DNA of 64,000 bases from Anaeramoeba flamelloides (lineage: Eukaryota; Metamonada; Anaeramoebidae), in the NCBI GenBank assembly GCA_027625915.1, contig JANTQA010000042.1:5096001-5160000 (forward strand). The letters are read 5' to 3'. The notes beneath the pieces were generated by a model. It saw only the letters and a program-made list of their open reading frames with translations. It made no database searches and had not been told where the DNA came from. Below, one piece after another: positions 32,973 to 45,298 of this stretch. Numbering within the stretch: position 1 is the first letter of the stretch; each line of letters starts with the position of its first letter. The translations under genes and the position numbers were made by a program.

Positions 32973-34765
32973 TTAGTAAAAGTGTTATACAATTGTTAAA
33001 TTTTGCAATCAAATCCTTTTAAGGGGGTAAGTACATTTTTCATTTTTTGAGTGCCACCATTTATGTGAAACTGAATTATTCAAATCATTTCTTTAGCCAA
33101 ATACATTCATATTTTAATCAAATCTAGATTGCAATATATCCGAGTGTAAGATATTTTAATACCAACAAAAAAACAGAAATCAAAAAAATGAAAAAATTGA
33201 GCTTGAAAAATAAATAAAAATCATTTATTACTTGATCTTATCTATAAAATTTTATACAATTACTTATTCTTTATTTGGTTTTATTTTTAATTCTTTATGA
33301 AAATAATTTTGTTTGGAAAATTTTTGAGAAAACAAATTACTGTTTATTTCTAAAGAATTTCTTGAAAATGAATTTTAAATCGTTATTTTCATTTAATTTA
33401 TCTAATTCTAGTTTTAGTTCAGAAAATCGTTGATTTTTTAAAATTACTTCTGAGAATAAGGGTTTATTGTACAAATTTGTTTGATTTGATAATTATTTAT
33501 TTTCTATTAAAATGAGAACCCAAAATAATTCTGAAACGGATTGAAATTTTTTGTAAATTTTTCAATTATATTGATTTGAATCCTTTGTAACTGTTTTTTG
33601 ATTCTCAAGAATTCAACCCCTTTATTTTAATTTTACCAAAGTATTCTTTATTTTGGCTTTGATTGATAAAAATATTTGAAAATTGAATTTTGAAAGTAAA
33701 TTTGTCACAAAAAGGTTTTTTAAAATAATAATAAATAGTAATGGGGCTGGAAAACCAAGGAAAAATTGATTTGTATTCGTACTAACTAAGAAGGTAAAGA
33801 AAATAAATCTTCGAAAAGAGGCTTTTATCGGTTTTTTTTTTTTTACATTCTTGATTTTAACAAATTTATTTGGAATGATGATCATTTGTGTTTGGTTTTC
33901 TAAAAGAAAATATTTTTTCCAAATAAATACCTTTTCGATTTTTATTTTGGATTTACTGTTTTATTAATTTCGATCATTTGTATAAACACATCTCTAGATC
34001 CAAAACAAATTTAATAAAACCAAAATTTTAATCAAAAAAATGTTCAAAAAAATCGAAAAATTCAGGATTCAACTTTGAATTACTTTGACTCTTTTCACAA
34101 ATAGACTTGCAAATGGGATTTTTGGTTTCAAAGTTCCAATATCCTCTGGTGGAATTCAAAAAATATTTTTCAGTAAGGTTCCCAGAATTAAATTTTTTGA
34201 AAATGGGAAAATGCACTTACATCCTTAATAAAGAACATTTTTTTTTACGAGCCTGGTAATAAACCTACCTTAAAGCCCATTAAAACTGGTTTTCTATAGA
34301 ATATACGCATGCTGTTTGATAACCCTAAGTAGATGAACTTTTTTTGAAAAAGGAACAAGTTTCTCGGGGTTTACTAGAGTTTGGAAAATGATAATTTTAA
34401 TTCGTATTTTTTGTTTTAATATATGGTGTTTTTAACGAGTGTGGTTTAATTAATCATCATTCCAATAAGTGGGTGAGTTATAATATTAAAATTTTGATTC
34501 TTAAAAAGCGAATTTGATTTTGAAAAAAAGAAATTACTAAAACAATTTTCCTGATATTCACAATTAAAAATCTTGTAAGGTTTTTTTTTTCATGTTCTGT
34601 ATTTTAACACTATAATAATAGAATTTCTTATTTAATGATAAAACTTCTTGAAACCAACAATGTGTTCGTTGGTTGCTCTTTGTTCATTTGCTGCTATGTG
34701 AAATCCAAATGTAAAAAATTTTAGAAGATTATCATTTTTTTCAATGCTCATATTGATTTTTTCAT
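32973..34765. other. AT-rich intergenic DNA
   Basis: No element or gene was identified. Two minus-strand open frames (33885-33622 and 34216-34028) exist; the second has a mixed composition (TRGYWNFETKNPICKS) but no recognisable family or context. Confidence 0.35.
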
Positions 34766-34970
34766 TTTTGTTTCAATTACAAATAATTTAATTTAACTTT
34801 TTTTTTTTTTTTTTTCTGAAATTTATCCAAACAAAATTAAACAAAAATAGGGACCACCACCATCAAACCAAAGTTACTTAATTGATGACAAAATCATTGA
34901 AGCTGCCCTTAAAACAGGTGCTCAAGCTATCCACCCAGGATATGGTTTTTTAAGTGAAAAAGAATCCTTC
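34766..34970 (+). pseudogene. Stray duplicate of carboxylase intron 1 end plus part of exon 2
   Basis: Positions 34851-34970 repeat the first 120 bases of propionyl-CoA carboxylase exon 2 (38855-38974) with a single difference. About 85 bases upstream repeat the end of intron 1, including the T-run and the TAG acceptor. After codon 40 the similarity ends abruptly and a stop follows. There is no exon 1 nearby, so it cannot encode a working enzyme. The near-identity indicates a recent duplication or ongoing gene conversion. Confidence 0.9.
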
Positions 34971-35642
34971 TAGGTTAAACCATATTTTTAATTAAAAAGG
35001 ACTAAAAAAACAAAAAAAAAGAGAGATAACAAAATTTAATTAAATTATTAGAATGTCATTTGGTTTAAAAAAAGAAAGGATTGATAATGTTAAATCGTTT
35101 TCCATTTCTCAAACAATCATCAGTAATGATAGTTCTTTGAGAAAAAAGATAAGATGGGGGATATTTGGAATAAAAAGATAAACAATAATTGATTGGTTAT
35201 TTTGGCAAACCTAGATATTTTTTTTTCGACAAATATATTATTTGATTATTTGATCAAATAGTGTGGGAAATAGTATAAAAATAAAAGTTTCAAAAACATT
35301 AGAAAATGATCTTCTAATCACTTAATTGCTTTTATTATTTATGTTTTTCAGTATTACACAACATATAAATCTTTTTTCAATTTATATATGAAAATTTTTC
35401 TTCCAACCTATCAAAAATATAAAAGTTATTATTATTGTAAAAATACAAGATCTTGAAAAAAATAAATTCAAAATGTCAACCACCAATAATTCGTTTTTCT
35501 TACTTTTATTCCCTAATGAAAAAAAATTAATTTAATCTAAAATATCAAAAATATGTAAATTCAAATTAATAAAACTCAATATTATCATGATCAACAGATC
35601 TTGGAAAGATATTGTTTTTTTTTCAACAAAATTGACAATACT

Positions 35643-36199
35643 GTAAAGATTTACAATACCTGAAATTTGATAAAAGATTATCTTGAGTCGGATGCAGTGA
35701 TTTGTTAATTTGGTTCTTAGCTGATCGATCTTGTACTTGGTATGGGTTTTAATAGTGGTTAAAATTGCAATTTTTCACAATTTATTTTTTTTCTTTCGAA
35801 AATCTGAATTGAAGAATGTAAAATTTAGATCTTGGTAGGTGTTTGAGAATAAATCTCAAATTTTGGGTTGTGGAAAAGAAACTTGATTTAGTTTTTTGAC
35901 AATTAACTAGTTTGAAAAAATTTTATTTCCAAAGCTCCAAATAAAATTAAAAAAATTCTAAATTTCAATCAAAAACCCACAAACAATATTTTTTAGAACT
36001 TAAATTCCGATATGATATTCTTACACTCTTCAATTTGGATTTTGGATAAAAAAAAAAATAAATTGTGAAAAATTGCAATTTTTAACCACTATTAAAACCC
36101 ATACCAAGTACAAGATCGATCAGCTAAGAACCAAATTAACAAATCACTACACCCAACCCAAGATAATCGTTTTTAAATTATAAGGATTGTAAACCTTAA
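35643..36199. mobile_element. Foldback element I
   Basis: Arms of about 150 bp (around 35643-35810 and 36045-36199) are inverted and nearly identical near their middle, for example CAAGATCGATCAGCTAAGAA and its complement. The tips contain TTTACAAT on both sides. The 230-bp loop is AT-rich. No coding sequence. Confidence 0.75.
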
Positions 36200-36449
36200 A
36201 TGTAAAATAAAAAGATCAAAATTGTCATTCAGTTTTCCAAAATATACATCCAAGTAATTATTATAAATTTATACTATTTGTTGAAAAATAAAAGGAACAA
36301 AATTTTCATCAGCTTCCCAAAAAAAGATTTTATAAAACGATGTTAGTTTCGAACTTTTAAAATTTAATAATCGCTAAAGAAAAGCTTAGACTCTTAATTT
36401 TCCTTTTTTAGAAATGGGAACGTTATATATTTTTTTTATATTCTTGGGA

Positions 36450-37820
36450 TTATTTTGGAAAGATGAATGAAAATTTTCATCTTTTTATTTTGAAATTAAC
36501 AGTAAAATCTCTTTCGAAAAGAGAAATTAAAAATTTATACTAGTTTGTGAATGAAAAATTGAAATTTTACATAATTTAAAAAACTCTTATTTTTAAAAGC
36601 TGAATGAAAATTTTGTTCCATTTCTTCTGAAGAATTAAAATTTTTCAATGTAAATTGTTGGTATTTAAATTCTAAATGTAAAAAAAATATTCACTTCCTT
36701 TCCAGCATATTTTTCTTTACAAATTGAGTTTTCAAATACGTAGGTTGTAATTTGTGGCTCTCCACTCTTTAAAAAGGAAATCGAATAAGAAGTGAAAATT
36801 GTTCCCATTTATTCTTCGAATACCAGTAATTGAAAAATATTTTTTGGAAAAGCTGAAGGAAAATTTTGTCCCATTTATTTGGTAACAAATATTAGTTTGA
36901 AAAATACTTGAAAACCTGAAATAATAATTTTTCAATCTTAATTACAAAATGAGATTATTATTTTGGACAAGCACAAAAACAGAAAAACTCTAGTTTTATA
37001 AAAAAATAAACACAATTATATTTTGCAACAGGATTTATTATTTGCAAAAACACAAGTTTTCAAAGGTGTTGTAAGTTTAAGAACAATCAAATAATAACGA
37101 GAATAACTGAGGAATTAAATTAATAAAATAATCTTTTTTTTTGGATTACAATAGCTATAATCTCAAAAAGTAAAACAAATTTTTCAAAAAAGATGAAATG
37201 TTGCTCCCATTTATTTGTGCAAACAGGAAATGGTGTTAAGTTGTGCCAACCAAGTTTTTTTGCAGCGAAATAGATTATTTCGTTTCAAACTTTTGATTCA
37301 AAAATTTTCAAAGTGAATCATAGTCTCAAGATTTATAAAAAAGATTTTCGTTTATCCCCTTAAGAGAATTAAAAATCTTTGGAGAAAATTTGACCCTTTA
37401 ACTTTTCAAAAACTGAATGGAAATTTGTTAAAATGATAATTCATCTGATAAAATTGAATGAAAAATAATGAATATTTTTTCAAATGATAAGATCGAAACC
37501 TTCAAACTACACACACCTTGAAGTGAGAAAAGTTTTCCGTTTTTAGAAAGATTTTGAAAATAAGAATATTGAATAAACGAGTCTTTTAAAGTTTCACTTC
37601 TTCTTCGTTTCCTTGTTAATCAATTTTTCAAAGAATAAGTCCAGTATTTGGTGATCCCAATGCCTTCCTGGGTACCTTTTTTGTGTTAGTTATTGAAGTG
37701 TCTTATGTGAACCATGAAAACCTCGATTTAAGACAAGAAAAAAGGATAATCTTTTGAAATTTTGTCTCATTTAAATTTCGAATACTAATCATAAAAAATT
37801 AATTGAGAATAAGAAGAAAT
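36450..37820. repeat. Degenerate repeat array, family G
   Basis: The motif GCTGAATGAAAATTTTGTCC followed by CATTTATTCTTCGAATACC recurs with variation near 36480, 36600, 36790, 36850, 37200, 37420 and 37760. The same motif occurs in Pelota intron 1 and at 53.4-53.8 kb. A 67-codon minus-strand frame here (36935-36732) is a by-product of the repeat (QINGTKFSFSF, then RINGNNFHFLF). Confidence 0.45.
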
Positions 37821-38509
37821 TAAGTTAACCAATGACAGATCCTTTTTTTTCAGGGGTACTCAATCACACTTTTTACTTTTTACATAATATATTTCCTAAG
37901 GATTTTAGTGTAGCTTTTGGAATTCACAACATTAAAACAAATTTCCACTTTTTTGGTTTCGGATTTTGGGTTTGGTTCAATTTATTCGGGCATTATAGTA
38001 ACTGTTTTTAATAAGATTTGAAATTTCCTAAATCAATATCATTGTCTTTTTTCAAAAGTCTTTTAAAATTGAAGAATAAATCTTGAATTGAATCCACAAT
38101 TATTCAGCAAATAATTTTTCAACAAATTTCTTACTTTCTCAAAATAAGTAAATCACCTGAAATGTTAAATTCTGTTTTCTTATTCAATAAACCCCTCAAA
38201 AAAGGAACATGAAAAAAAAATTAACAAAAGTTTTTTTTGTGAATTGTGTAAAAGTTATTCAGCCTCCGCTAAAACAAAAGAAACGGAATTGCGTAAATTC
38301 CCACTGGAAAAGAGTTATTTTTTTGAAGAACATTTCCAAAATAAGTCATAATGAATAAAAATTTTTTAAACCCATGACTAGATTCTCCAAGAACCATCTA
38401 TATCATAAATAATACCTAAACCCTTTGCTTTATTTTTTTTCTGTAATTTCCATATTTTATTATTTATTTTTTTCTTTTTTCCTTTATCTAAACTTTCTTT
38501 CCAAAAAAG

Positions 38510-39155
38510 ATGCTCCGAACATTTACATCTAACAAACCAGTCTTTGATAAAATTCTTGTCGCCAATCGTGGTGAAATTGCCTGTCGTGTAATGAAAACAG
38601 CAAAACGAATGGGAATTAAAACAGTAGCTGTCTACTCAGACGCTGACGAAAATTCTCTTCATGTTAAAAGTGCTGATGAAGCTGTTTATCTTGTAAAATT
38701 TTTAAATTTTTTTTTTTCTCTCTTTTTTATTCTTTTTTTTTTTTTTTTTTTTTAATAACCTTTTTTTCTCTTTTTGTCTCAATTACAAATAATTTAATTT
38801 AATTTTTTTTTTTTTTTTCTGAAATTTATCCAAACAAAATTAAACAAAAAATAGGGACCACCACCATCAAACCAAAGTTACTTACTTGATGACAAAATCA
38901 TTGAAGCTGCCCTTAAAACAGGTGCTCAAGCTATCCACCCAGGATATGGTTTTTTAAGTGAAAAAGAATCCTTCTCTAACCTTGTTACTAACAACGGACT
39001 TGCATTCATTGGACCAAGAGGAGATGCTATTCGTGATATGGGTTGTAAAATTGCATCCAAAAAAATCGCCAAAGACGCTGGTGTTACTACAATTCCAGGT
39101 TATATTGGTGAAGTTCATGATCTTGATAGAGTTATTGAAATTGGTATTTTTTTTT

Positions 39156-39201
<46 letters not shown>

Positions 39202-41011
39202 TTCTCCTTATTTTTTTTTATTTTTTTTTTTTATTTAATTAATTTCTTTCTCTTCATTTCAACTTTTATTTAAACTTGATTTTATTCTTGTTAACTCTTC
39301 TTTTTTGACTTTTCCAAAACAAATCAAAAACTAAAATTAATTTTTTTTTCTTCTTTTCATATTTATCTCCCCCTTTACAAAAATACCCTTAATTAATAAT
39401 AAAAAAAAAAAAAAAAAAATAAACAAAAATCATTCATAAACATGAATTAATTAATTAATAGCACATGAAATTGGTTATCCAATTATGATCAAAGCCGCCG
39501 GAGGTGGTGGCGGAAAAGGGATGCGTATTGCATGGAATGACGAAGAAGCCCGAGAAGGTTTCAGATTATCCAAAGACGAAGCCATGTCAGCCTTTGGTGA
39601 TGACAGGATCTTAATTGAACGATATATTGACAACCCAAGACATATTGAAATCCAAGTTCTTGCAGATAAATACGGAAACTGTGTATATGTCAACGAACGT
39701 GAATGCTCGATCCAAAGAAGAAACCAAAAGGTTATTGAAGAAGCCCCCTCCGTCTTTTTAGATGAAAAGACGAGAAAATTGATGGGAGAACAAGCATGTT
39801 CACTTTCAAGAGCCGTCGGATATGACTCTGCAGGTACTGTTGAGTTTATTGTTGATCCAAAGAAAAACTTTTTCTTCTTAGAAATGAACACAAGACTCCA
39901 AGTCGAACATCCAGTCACCGAATTAACCACAGGACTTGATCTTGTTGAACACATGATCAGAGTTGCAGGCGGAGAAAAATTATCTGTCACCCAAGACGAC
40001 ATCAAAATTAAAGGATGGGCAATGGAATCCCGTGTCTACGCCGAAGATCCATTCAGAAACTTCCTTCCATCGATTGGTACACTTACACGATACGTCCAAC
40101 CAACCGGCGAAAAGGTAAGAATCGATACCGGTGTTGTTGAAGGATCGGAAATCTCCATGTACTATGATCCATTAATCTCCAAACTCTGTACCTATGGCGA
40201 AACCAGATTAGAAGCCATCAAAAATATGGAAGAAGCCTTAGACTCATATGTCATCGAAGGTGTCGGCCACAACATCCCATTCCTCAGAGCCATCCTTGGA
40301 CAAGAGAGATATCGAACTGGAAACCTCACCACCAAATACATCGCCGAAGAATGGCCAGAGGGATTCAAGGGAATCATCTTAAACGAAAACCAAAAAGACG
40401 ACTTGGCAGTCTTTACCACCGCCATTCACATCCTTAGAAACAAAAGAGACGCCACAATTAACAACAAAATGAATAACTACGAATACAAATTCGACAAATT
40501 CGTCACAGAACTCATGGAAAAAGATTATAAAATCTGTGTCAAGGAAATCGAAAACGGTTTCTCATTTAACGTAAACGGAAAAGACATCGAAATGACCGAC
40601 ATCTGCTGGAAACCAGAACAACCAATCTTCAAGGCTAAACTCAATGGAGAAAAAAAGATCTGTCAAATGATCAACATCCTCCCAGAAGGTTACGGAATGA
40701 GATTCTTTGGTACAATGTTCAAGGTAGCTGTCAGAACCCCTCAACAAGCTGAATTATTCAAACACATGCCAGAACCAATCGTCATCGATTATTCTAAATA
40801 CTTGTGTGCTCCAATGCCCGGTATGATCTTTTCAATCACAGACAAAAAAGTCGGTGATAAAGTTACTGAAGGCGAAGAACTTTGTGTTATTGAAGCAATG
40901 AAAATGCAAAATATGCTTAAGGCTCCTAAAGATACAGTTATCAAAAAAATCCGTGTTAAACAAGGCGAAAATGTCGGTGTTGATGCTATCTTAATTGAAT
41001 ACGAAGATTAA
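38510..41011 (+). CDS. pcca: Propionyl-CoA carboxylase alpha chain (biotin carboxylase and carrier subunit), three exons
   Basis: Exons 38510-38692, 38855-39143 and 39462-41011 join in phases 0 and 1 to encode 673 residues, the usual size for this subunit. The order is: biotin carboxylase N domain ([24 protein letters not shown]), ATP-grasp domain with the Gly-rich loop ([11 protein letters not shown] near 170), [14 protein letters not shown], the C domain ([13 protein letters not shown]), a linking domain, and a C-terminal biotin carrier with EAMKMQ and the biotinyl Lys at 638, 36 residues from the end. Known reaction: ATP-dependent carboxylation of biotin, passed by the beta subunit to propionyl-CoA to give methylmalonyl-Co[13 protein letters not shown] could be a short mitochondrial or hydrogenosomal presequence (inference). 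The beta subunit is not in the window. Codons favour C-endings more than neighbours, which suggests high expression. Confidence 0.95.
38693..38854 (+). other. Carboxylase intron 1 (162 bp)
   Basis: GTAAAA donor, T-runs of up to about 20, ATAG acceptor. Its 3' half is duplicated at 34766-34850. Confidence 0.9.
39144..39461 (+). other. Carboxylase intron 2 (318 bp)
   Basis: GTATTT donor followed by a run of about 30 T, then an A-run of about 19 and an AATAG acceptor. It is almost free of C and G. Confidence 0.9.
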
Positions 41012-41052
41012 TTAATTTATTATTTTTAAATGTGTTATTATTTTAAATTAAT

Positions 41053-41100
41053 TCTTTTCTTTTCCTTTCCTTTCCTTTCCTTTCTTTTCTTTTCCTTTCC
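41053..41100 (+). repeat. (CCTTT)n tract after the carboxylase stop
   Basis: A pentanucleotide pyrimidine repeat begins about 40 bases after the TAA, probably in the 3' untranslated or downstream region. Confidence 0.8.
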
Positions 41101-42249
41101 ATTCTTTCTTTACTTTCCTTTTTTTTTTTTTATTGTTTTTTATTCTTTTAGTTAACGAAAGCTAATAACTACTTTTTTTTTTCTTAATTTAAATTTTTTT
41201 TTGATTTTTTTTAAAAAAAATTAATATTATTTTAATATAGTACATTATTCTTTAAAATAATCGGAATTAATTAAATTACTATTTTTTAGTATAGTTTCAT
41301 CGTAAAGAGTTTACTTTTGATCAAAATAAATTTCATTACTTTATTTTTATTTTTTTACAAATTGTTTTTTATTACTATTTTGTTTTTTTATTTTCATTAA
41401 ATATCCTTACAAGTGCAAGTAGAATAAAATTGAAAATATTGCTTTCTTGTTAGATCTTATTATTACAAAAGTTATTAGCAGTGGAGCAAAGTTTTTGAAT
41501 TTAAACAGTTTAAAATTTTGGGAAAATTATTATTTTTCAAATTTTGTCAAATTTCTCAATTGGTCAAATTCACAATTTTTTCAAAATAGCCTTTTAAATT
41601 TAATTACATTGGCTGTAGGGATTTAAAAACCCCGTGGCTGTTAGGTTTAGGTCATTAGGGTTGGTGAGAGTACGTTAGGTTAGGTTATGGTAGAATCTGG
41701 TAGTAAGTTGGAGTATTTTGGCCAGGATTTTGATAGAAAAAAAATAATTAAGAGACCAATTAAACTTTTGTAACTTTCTCAAAGGGGTAAAAACTTCCAC
41801 TTAAGTTTTGGGTTAAAATTGGGTTTTGAACAAAATTTTAAAAATATTTAGTTTTGATGATTTCAACATTTTGGATTTTCTAAAATTTTAAGTAAAAAAA
41901 ATATTAACAATCAAGATCATTAAAAAATTTTTTCAAAAAAAAATTAAATATTTGCTAATTTTACCCTTTTTACTAACCCCAATTAGAATATAAACTATTG
42001 GTTAATAAAGTATTTTTGATCAGAAAATATTTTCAAAGAAATTTTACAATTTAAGTTGGAAAATCCAATTTTCCATTAAGATTTTTTTCAATTTAATAGT
42101 AAAAAAATTGAAAACTTTTTTCTTCACTGATAAGAGGACATTTTATTATATTTTAAATGTATTTTAAATCTGGGGTATTTTTCAAATCGGGAACCTATCA
42201 TTTTGACTTTTTATTAATTATTTGTTTATTTAAAGTGGATAAAATATTT

Positions 42250-42425
42250 TTTCTTTGATTTCCGTTAGGTTTTTTTTAATTTTTGAATAAACAGAAAATT
42301 TTAGAAATTTTCAGTTAATTCCAAAAAGTAAAAAAAACCGCATTTAGCTTTTCCAAAATTTAAAAGAATTGAGTAAAATCAAAGTTTTTTCTCTATTCTT
42401 TTGAATCCTGGAAAAGCTAGGTACG
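42250..42425 (+). repeat. Palindromic repeat family N, copy 3
   Basis: CCGTTAGGTTTTTTTTAA precedes a hairpin, TAGCTTTTCCAAAATTTAAA against its partner ending CTGGAAAAGCTAG (42345-42420). The same arrangement occurs in the copies at 24 and 58.6 kb. Confidence 0.65.
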
Positions 42426-43489
42426 TAAAGGACACTCACAATATTTATCATCAGTTATTTTTTTTTTCTGTGTTTGGGGGCTTTTAAACGAGTAGAGTGT
42501 TTTCAAAACTATTAGTTATTATCTCTTTTAAAAAAATATCCCAAAGTCGAGTTTAAAGAAAATTCATTGTTACATCCATTGAAAAATTTTTACCCAAAAA
42601 TAGACTTTTTTTTCTAGACTAGAGACTTTTAAAAATCGTAGTACTATTAACAACAATAAATACAACAGCCTCAAGATTTTTTAGGACTATAATATTGATT
42701 GTATTGTGAATAAACCAGATTTAAAAGGGTGAAATGATAAATCAACTTGTAGTTTTGTCTAACTTTTTTTTTTTCAATTTTATTTTTTCATACTAGTGAT
42801 GGCAAAATAATATTTTTGATTTCCCCCCACAATTATTAAAAACCATTAAAACGCCCATACCAATAATAATAATCAATAAACTCTTTAAAAATATAAAAAA
42901 TTTCAATTTGACCAATTTTGAAATTTAATACTATAAGCCCAGCAAATATTACTAACGTGTGTTTTTTTTATCGGATTAATTTCAAAAAACTAACAAGATA
43001 AAAAAGTTTCATTATTATTATTTTTAAAGAAGAACAATTTCATGTAATTTCGAGTACAAATATGTTTTATTTATAATTTTGAAAGGAAATATATAAATTA
43101 TGAAGTGCTACTCTGATTTATTTTTATTTTTCGATTGATTTTTTTTTAATTTTCCTTTCTTTTTTTTTTTTGAAATTTGAAATTATTTTAATGCAACATA
43201 ATAATCTTACAATTTAACCAATTGTTAAATATTATTAATAACATATAACCACAATGCGAGTTTAATATAAATTTTTAAACTAAAAAACCAAAAATAAAAA
43301 ACATTTCTTTAAAATTCTAGAAATCAATTGATTGGAAAATTAAGATTAAAATAAAGATTAATTTTCTTGTTTTTCAAAAGATTCTTTATTGAAAACAAGA
43401 TTCCATATTTTCTTGTTTGTTACGTAAATTGTTTTCAAAATAAAAATCCACAAAGCCCGATAAAAGTAATTTAAAGACCATAAAACCAT

Positions 43490-43820
43490 TGTTATAAATA
43501 AAAAACCACAGTATTTCTTTTTCTTGTTCCATTATAACATCTAATTTAGTTTTGAATAATATTCAAGAGTTAAATTAAATTTGAACTTGAACACATTAAT
43601 GTTAGTAGAATATTATAAATCATGGATTGAATTTGTCAAAAATTGTCAGAAATTTTCAGAATTGTTCCACTTTTTCAAAAAATTTTGATTTAATTTATAA
43701 TGAAATAGTCTCTCAAAAAATATTATTATTGTTTTGAGTAGAAAATTTTTGACTCTGATCTTTGATTTATTTTAAAAAAAATATTTTTTAATAGTAGAAC
43801 TCTAAGAAACAAACATCATA
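43490..43820 (-). repeat. Degenerate coding repeat, family P (P4)
   Basis: Minus-strand fragments FKFNLTLEYYSK and LDVIMEQEKE match the family pattern seen at 31.3-32.2 kb. It is interrupted and not translatable as a whole. Confidence 0.45.
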
Positions 43821-44109
43821 TTTAATTATCAATAATAGTGGATTTCTTTGATTACTTAACCTATTAATCTCCTTGCAAAAAGAAATACATTTTTTAATGG
43901 TAATATAGGCTTATCCAGCGGGTGCAGGCTATTTTAACATAACCATTGAATCTCAATAATAATATCTTTCAAATTTGTTAACCAAAAGAATTTTTATTAC
44001 ACCTATTACATCTTGAGATTCAACCCCACCGAAACCGAAATAAAAAAAAAACATACACTTTAAAAGCTCAACCCACAAAAAAAAATGTTATTCCAGTCTT
44101 ACCAAAATA

Positions 44110-44690
44110 AGCTATTTCAAATAAAGCGGGGGAAATTTATTTTAAAATATCTCTTTCAAACCCAATCTCCAAAAAAGTAATCAAACATCCAAAATAATTA
44201 ACAAATATTTATAAATTCTTGATAATAATTCAATTTGTTTCTTAGTATTGTATTACATAAATAAAAGATATTAAAATTTCTGATCTTGATTTTATTTGAT
44301 ATTTTTTAGGAGTGAAAATCAGGTGTTTATTATTTTCTTTTTGATTGAAAAAACCGTTTTCATAACTTATTTAATCTCAAAAATATTTCAAATAGAATAC
44401 AAAACATATAAATATATTTTATTGTTTAAAAAATCATTTGTACACATTCCATATTTTCAGTTTTTTATTGAAATTGGTCATACATTGTTTTGACCAAAAA
44501 AGTGCTATTTTCATTTTTTTTTTTGAAATATTTTCATCCCACATATTTTGAAATCAATACCTTAGCCATTTATTCAATTGGTATTAATATTAAACTTAAT
44601 TTGATAATGTCGATTAATTGGTACTTTCACTAACAAAGATTATTTTTTATGAAATGTAAAAAAAAATTCATCACTTTTTTGGAAATATCT
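44110..44690 (+). mobile_element. TIR element family F, copy 3
   Basis: The ends AGCTATTTCAAATAAAG and (complement) AGATATTTCCAAAAAAGTG are inverted and TA-flanked. A plus-strand frame (44296-44493) with KTYKYILLFKKSFVHIPYF is shared with copy 4 and more weakly with copy 2. Confidence 0.8.
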
Positions 44691-44699
44691 TACCTTTGT

Positions 44700-45040
44700 T
44701 TAGAGCACAAATCCTATTTTTCAAAAAAAAACTCATAATTGTTTTTGTACTTCTTCTTGTTCCAATAGTAAACCTAATTTAGTATTCTTGAGTATACCCA
44801 AGACCAAATCTAAATTGTAGGTAAATTTTTTTATTTTAAAGAAAATTTTAAATTATGAATTGAATTTGTTTGAAGAACTAACATATTTCTTTGTTTTTTT
44901 TTGGATTTTTGAGAAAATTTTCTTTACAATTTATTTATTTTTGAAAAAAAACTATTGAAATTGATAATTAATTTTAATATATTACTTTTCCAAAAGAGAA
45001 CTTTGAGAAACCAATACCCCGTTCATTTATTATTCATTGT
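44700..45040 (-). repeat. Degenerate coding repeat, family P (P5)
   Basis: The minus-strand reading gives YNLDLVLGILKNTKLGLLLE followed by QEEVQK, clearly related to P1-P3. It abuts the family F element. Confidence 0.45.
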
Positions 45041-45298
45041 TTGTTTTGTCGATCCTTAAATATAAGTCTTTCTTGAAAAGAATCACCACCCTTATTTTTT
45101 TAAATATTGGGCTTTACTTTTCTTTACCTTTTATTTGAGAAACAGTACTTTTACAAATTATTTTTACAAAGTTTAAGAAACTGAATAAGTAAAAACCTTG
45201 TAACACAGGTTTTCCGTTTTAGTGTTTGATCGAAGAGATAAAAGTAACTGTAAAATTTTTCATTTTTTCTTTTTGATAACATTTTTAAACAATTTTAA

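Larger units (their letters stand above)
25539..34765. other. 9.2 kb gene-poor region downstream of Pelota
   Basis: It holds the Pelota 3' end followed by poly(T) blocks, repeats Q2 and K2, degenerate coding repeats P1-P3, element S, and a block at 26830-27200 weakly like the nested element at 888-1305. A run of about 24 A lies at 28818-28841. No intact gene was found; short open frames are AT-biased and unsupported. Confidence 0.5.
41101..44109. other. Intergenic region after the carboxylase gene
   Basis: AT-rich DNA. A G-rich patch at 41611-41736 (TTAGGTTTAGG, GTTAGGTTAGGTTATGG) resembles the cores of foldbacks O and E but has no inverted arms that I could find. A family N hairpin lies at 42345-42419. 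A P-family fragment lies at 43490-43820. No gene found. Confidence 0.5.

Noticed and set aside
39475-40005. 176-codon minus-strand open frame
   Set aside because: It is the antisense shadow of the carboxylase exon; the sense strand has clear catalytic motifs.
41611-41736. Interstitial telomere repeat
   Set aside because: TTAGG-like words occur but not in a regular repeat unit, so it was kept only as a G-rich patch.
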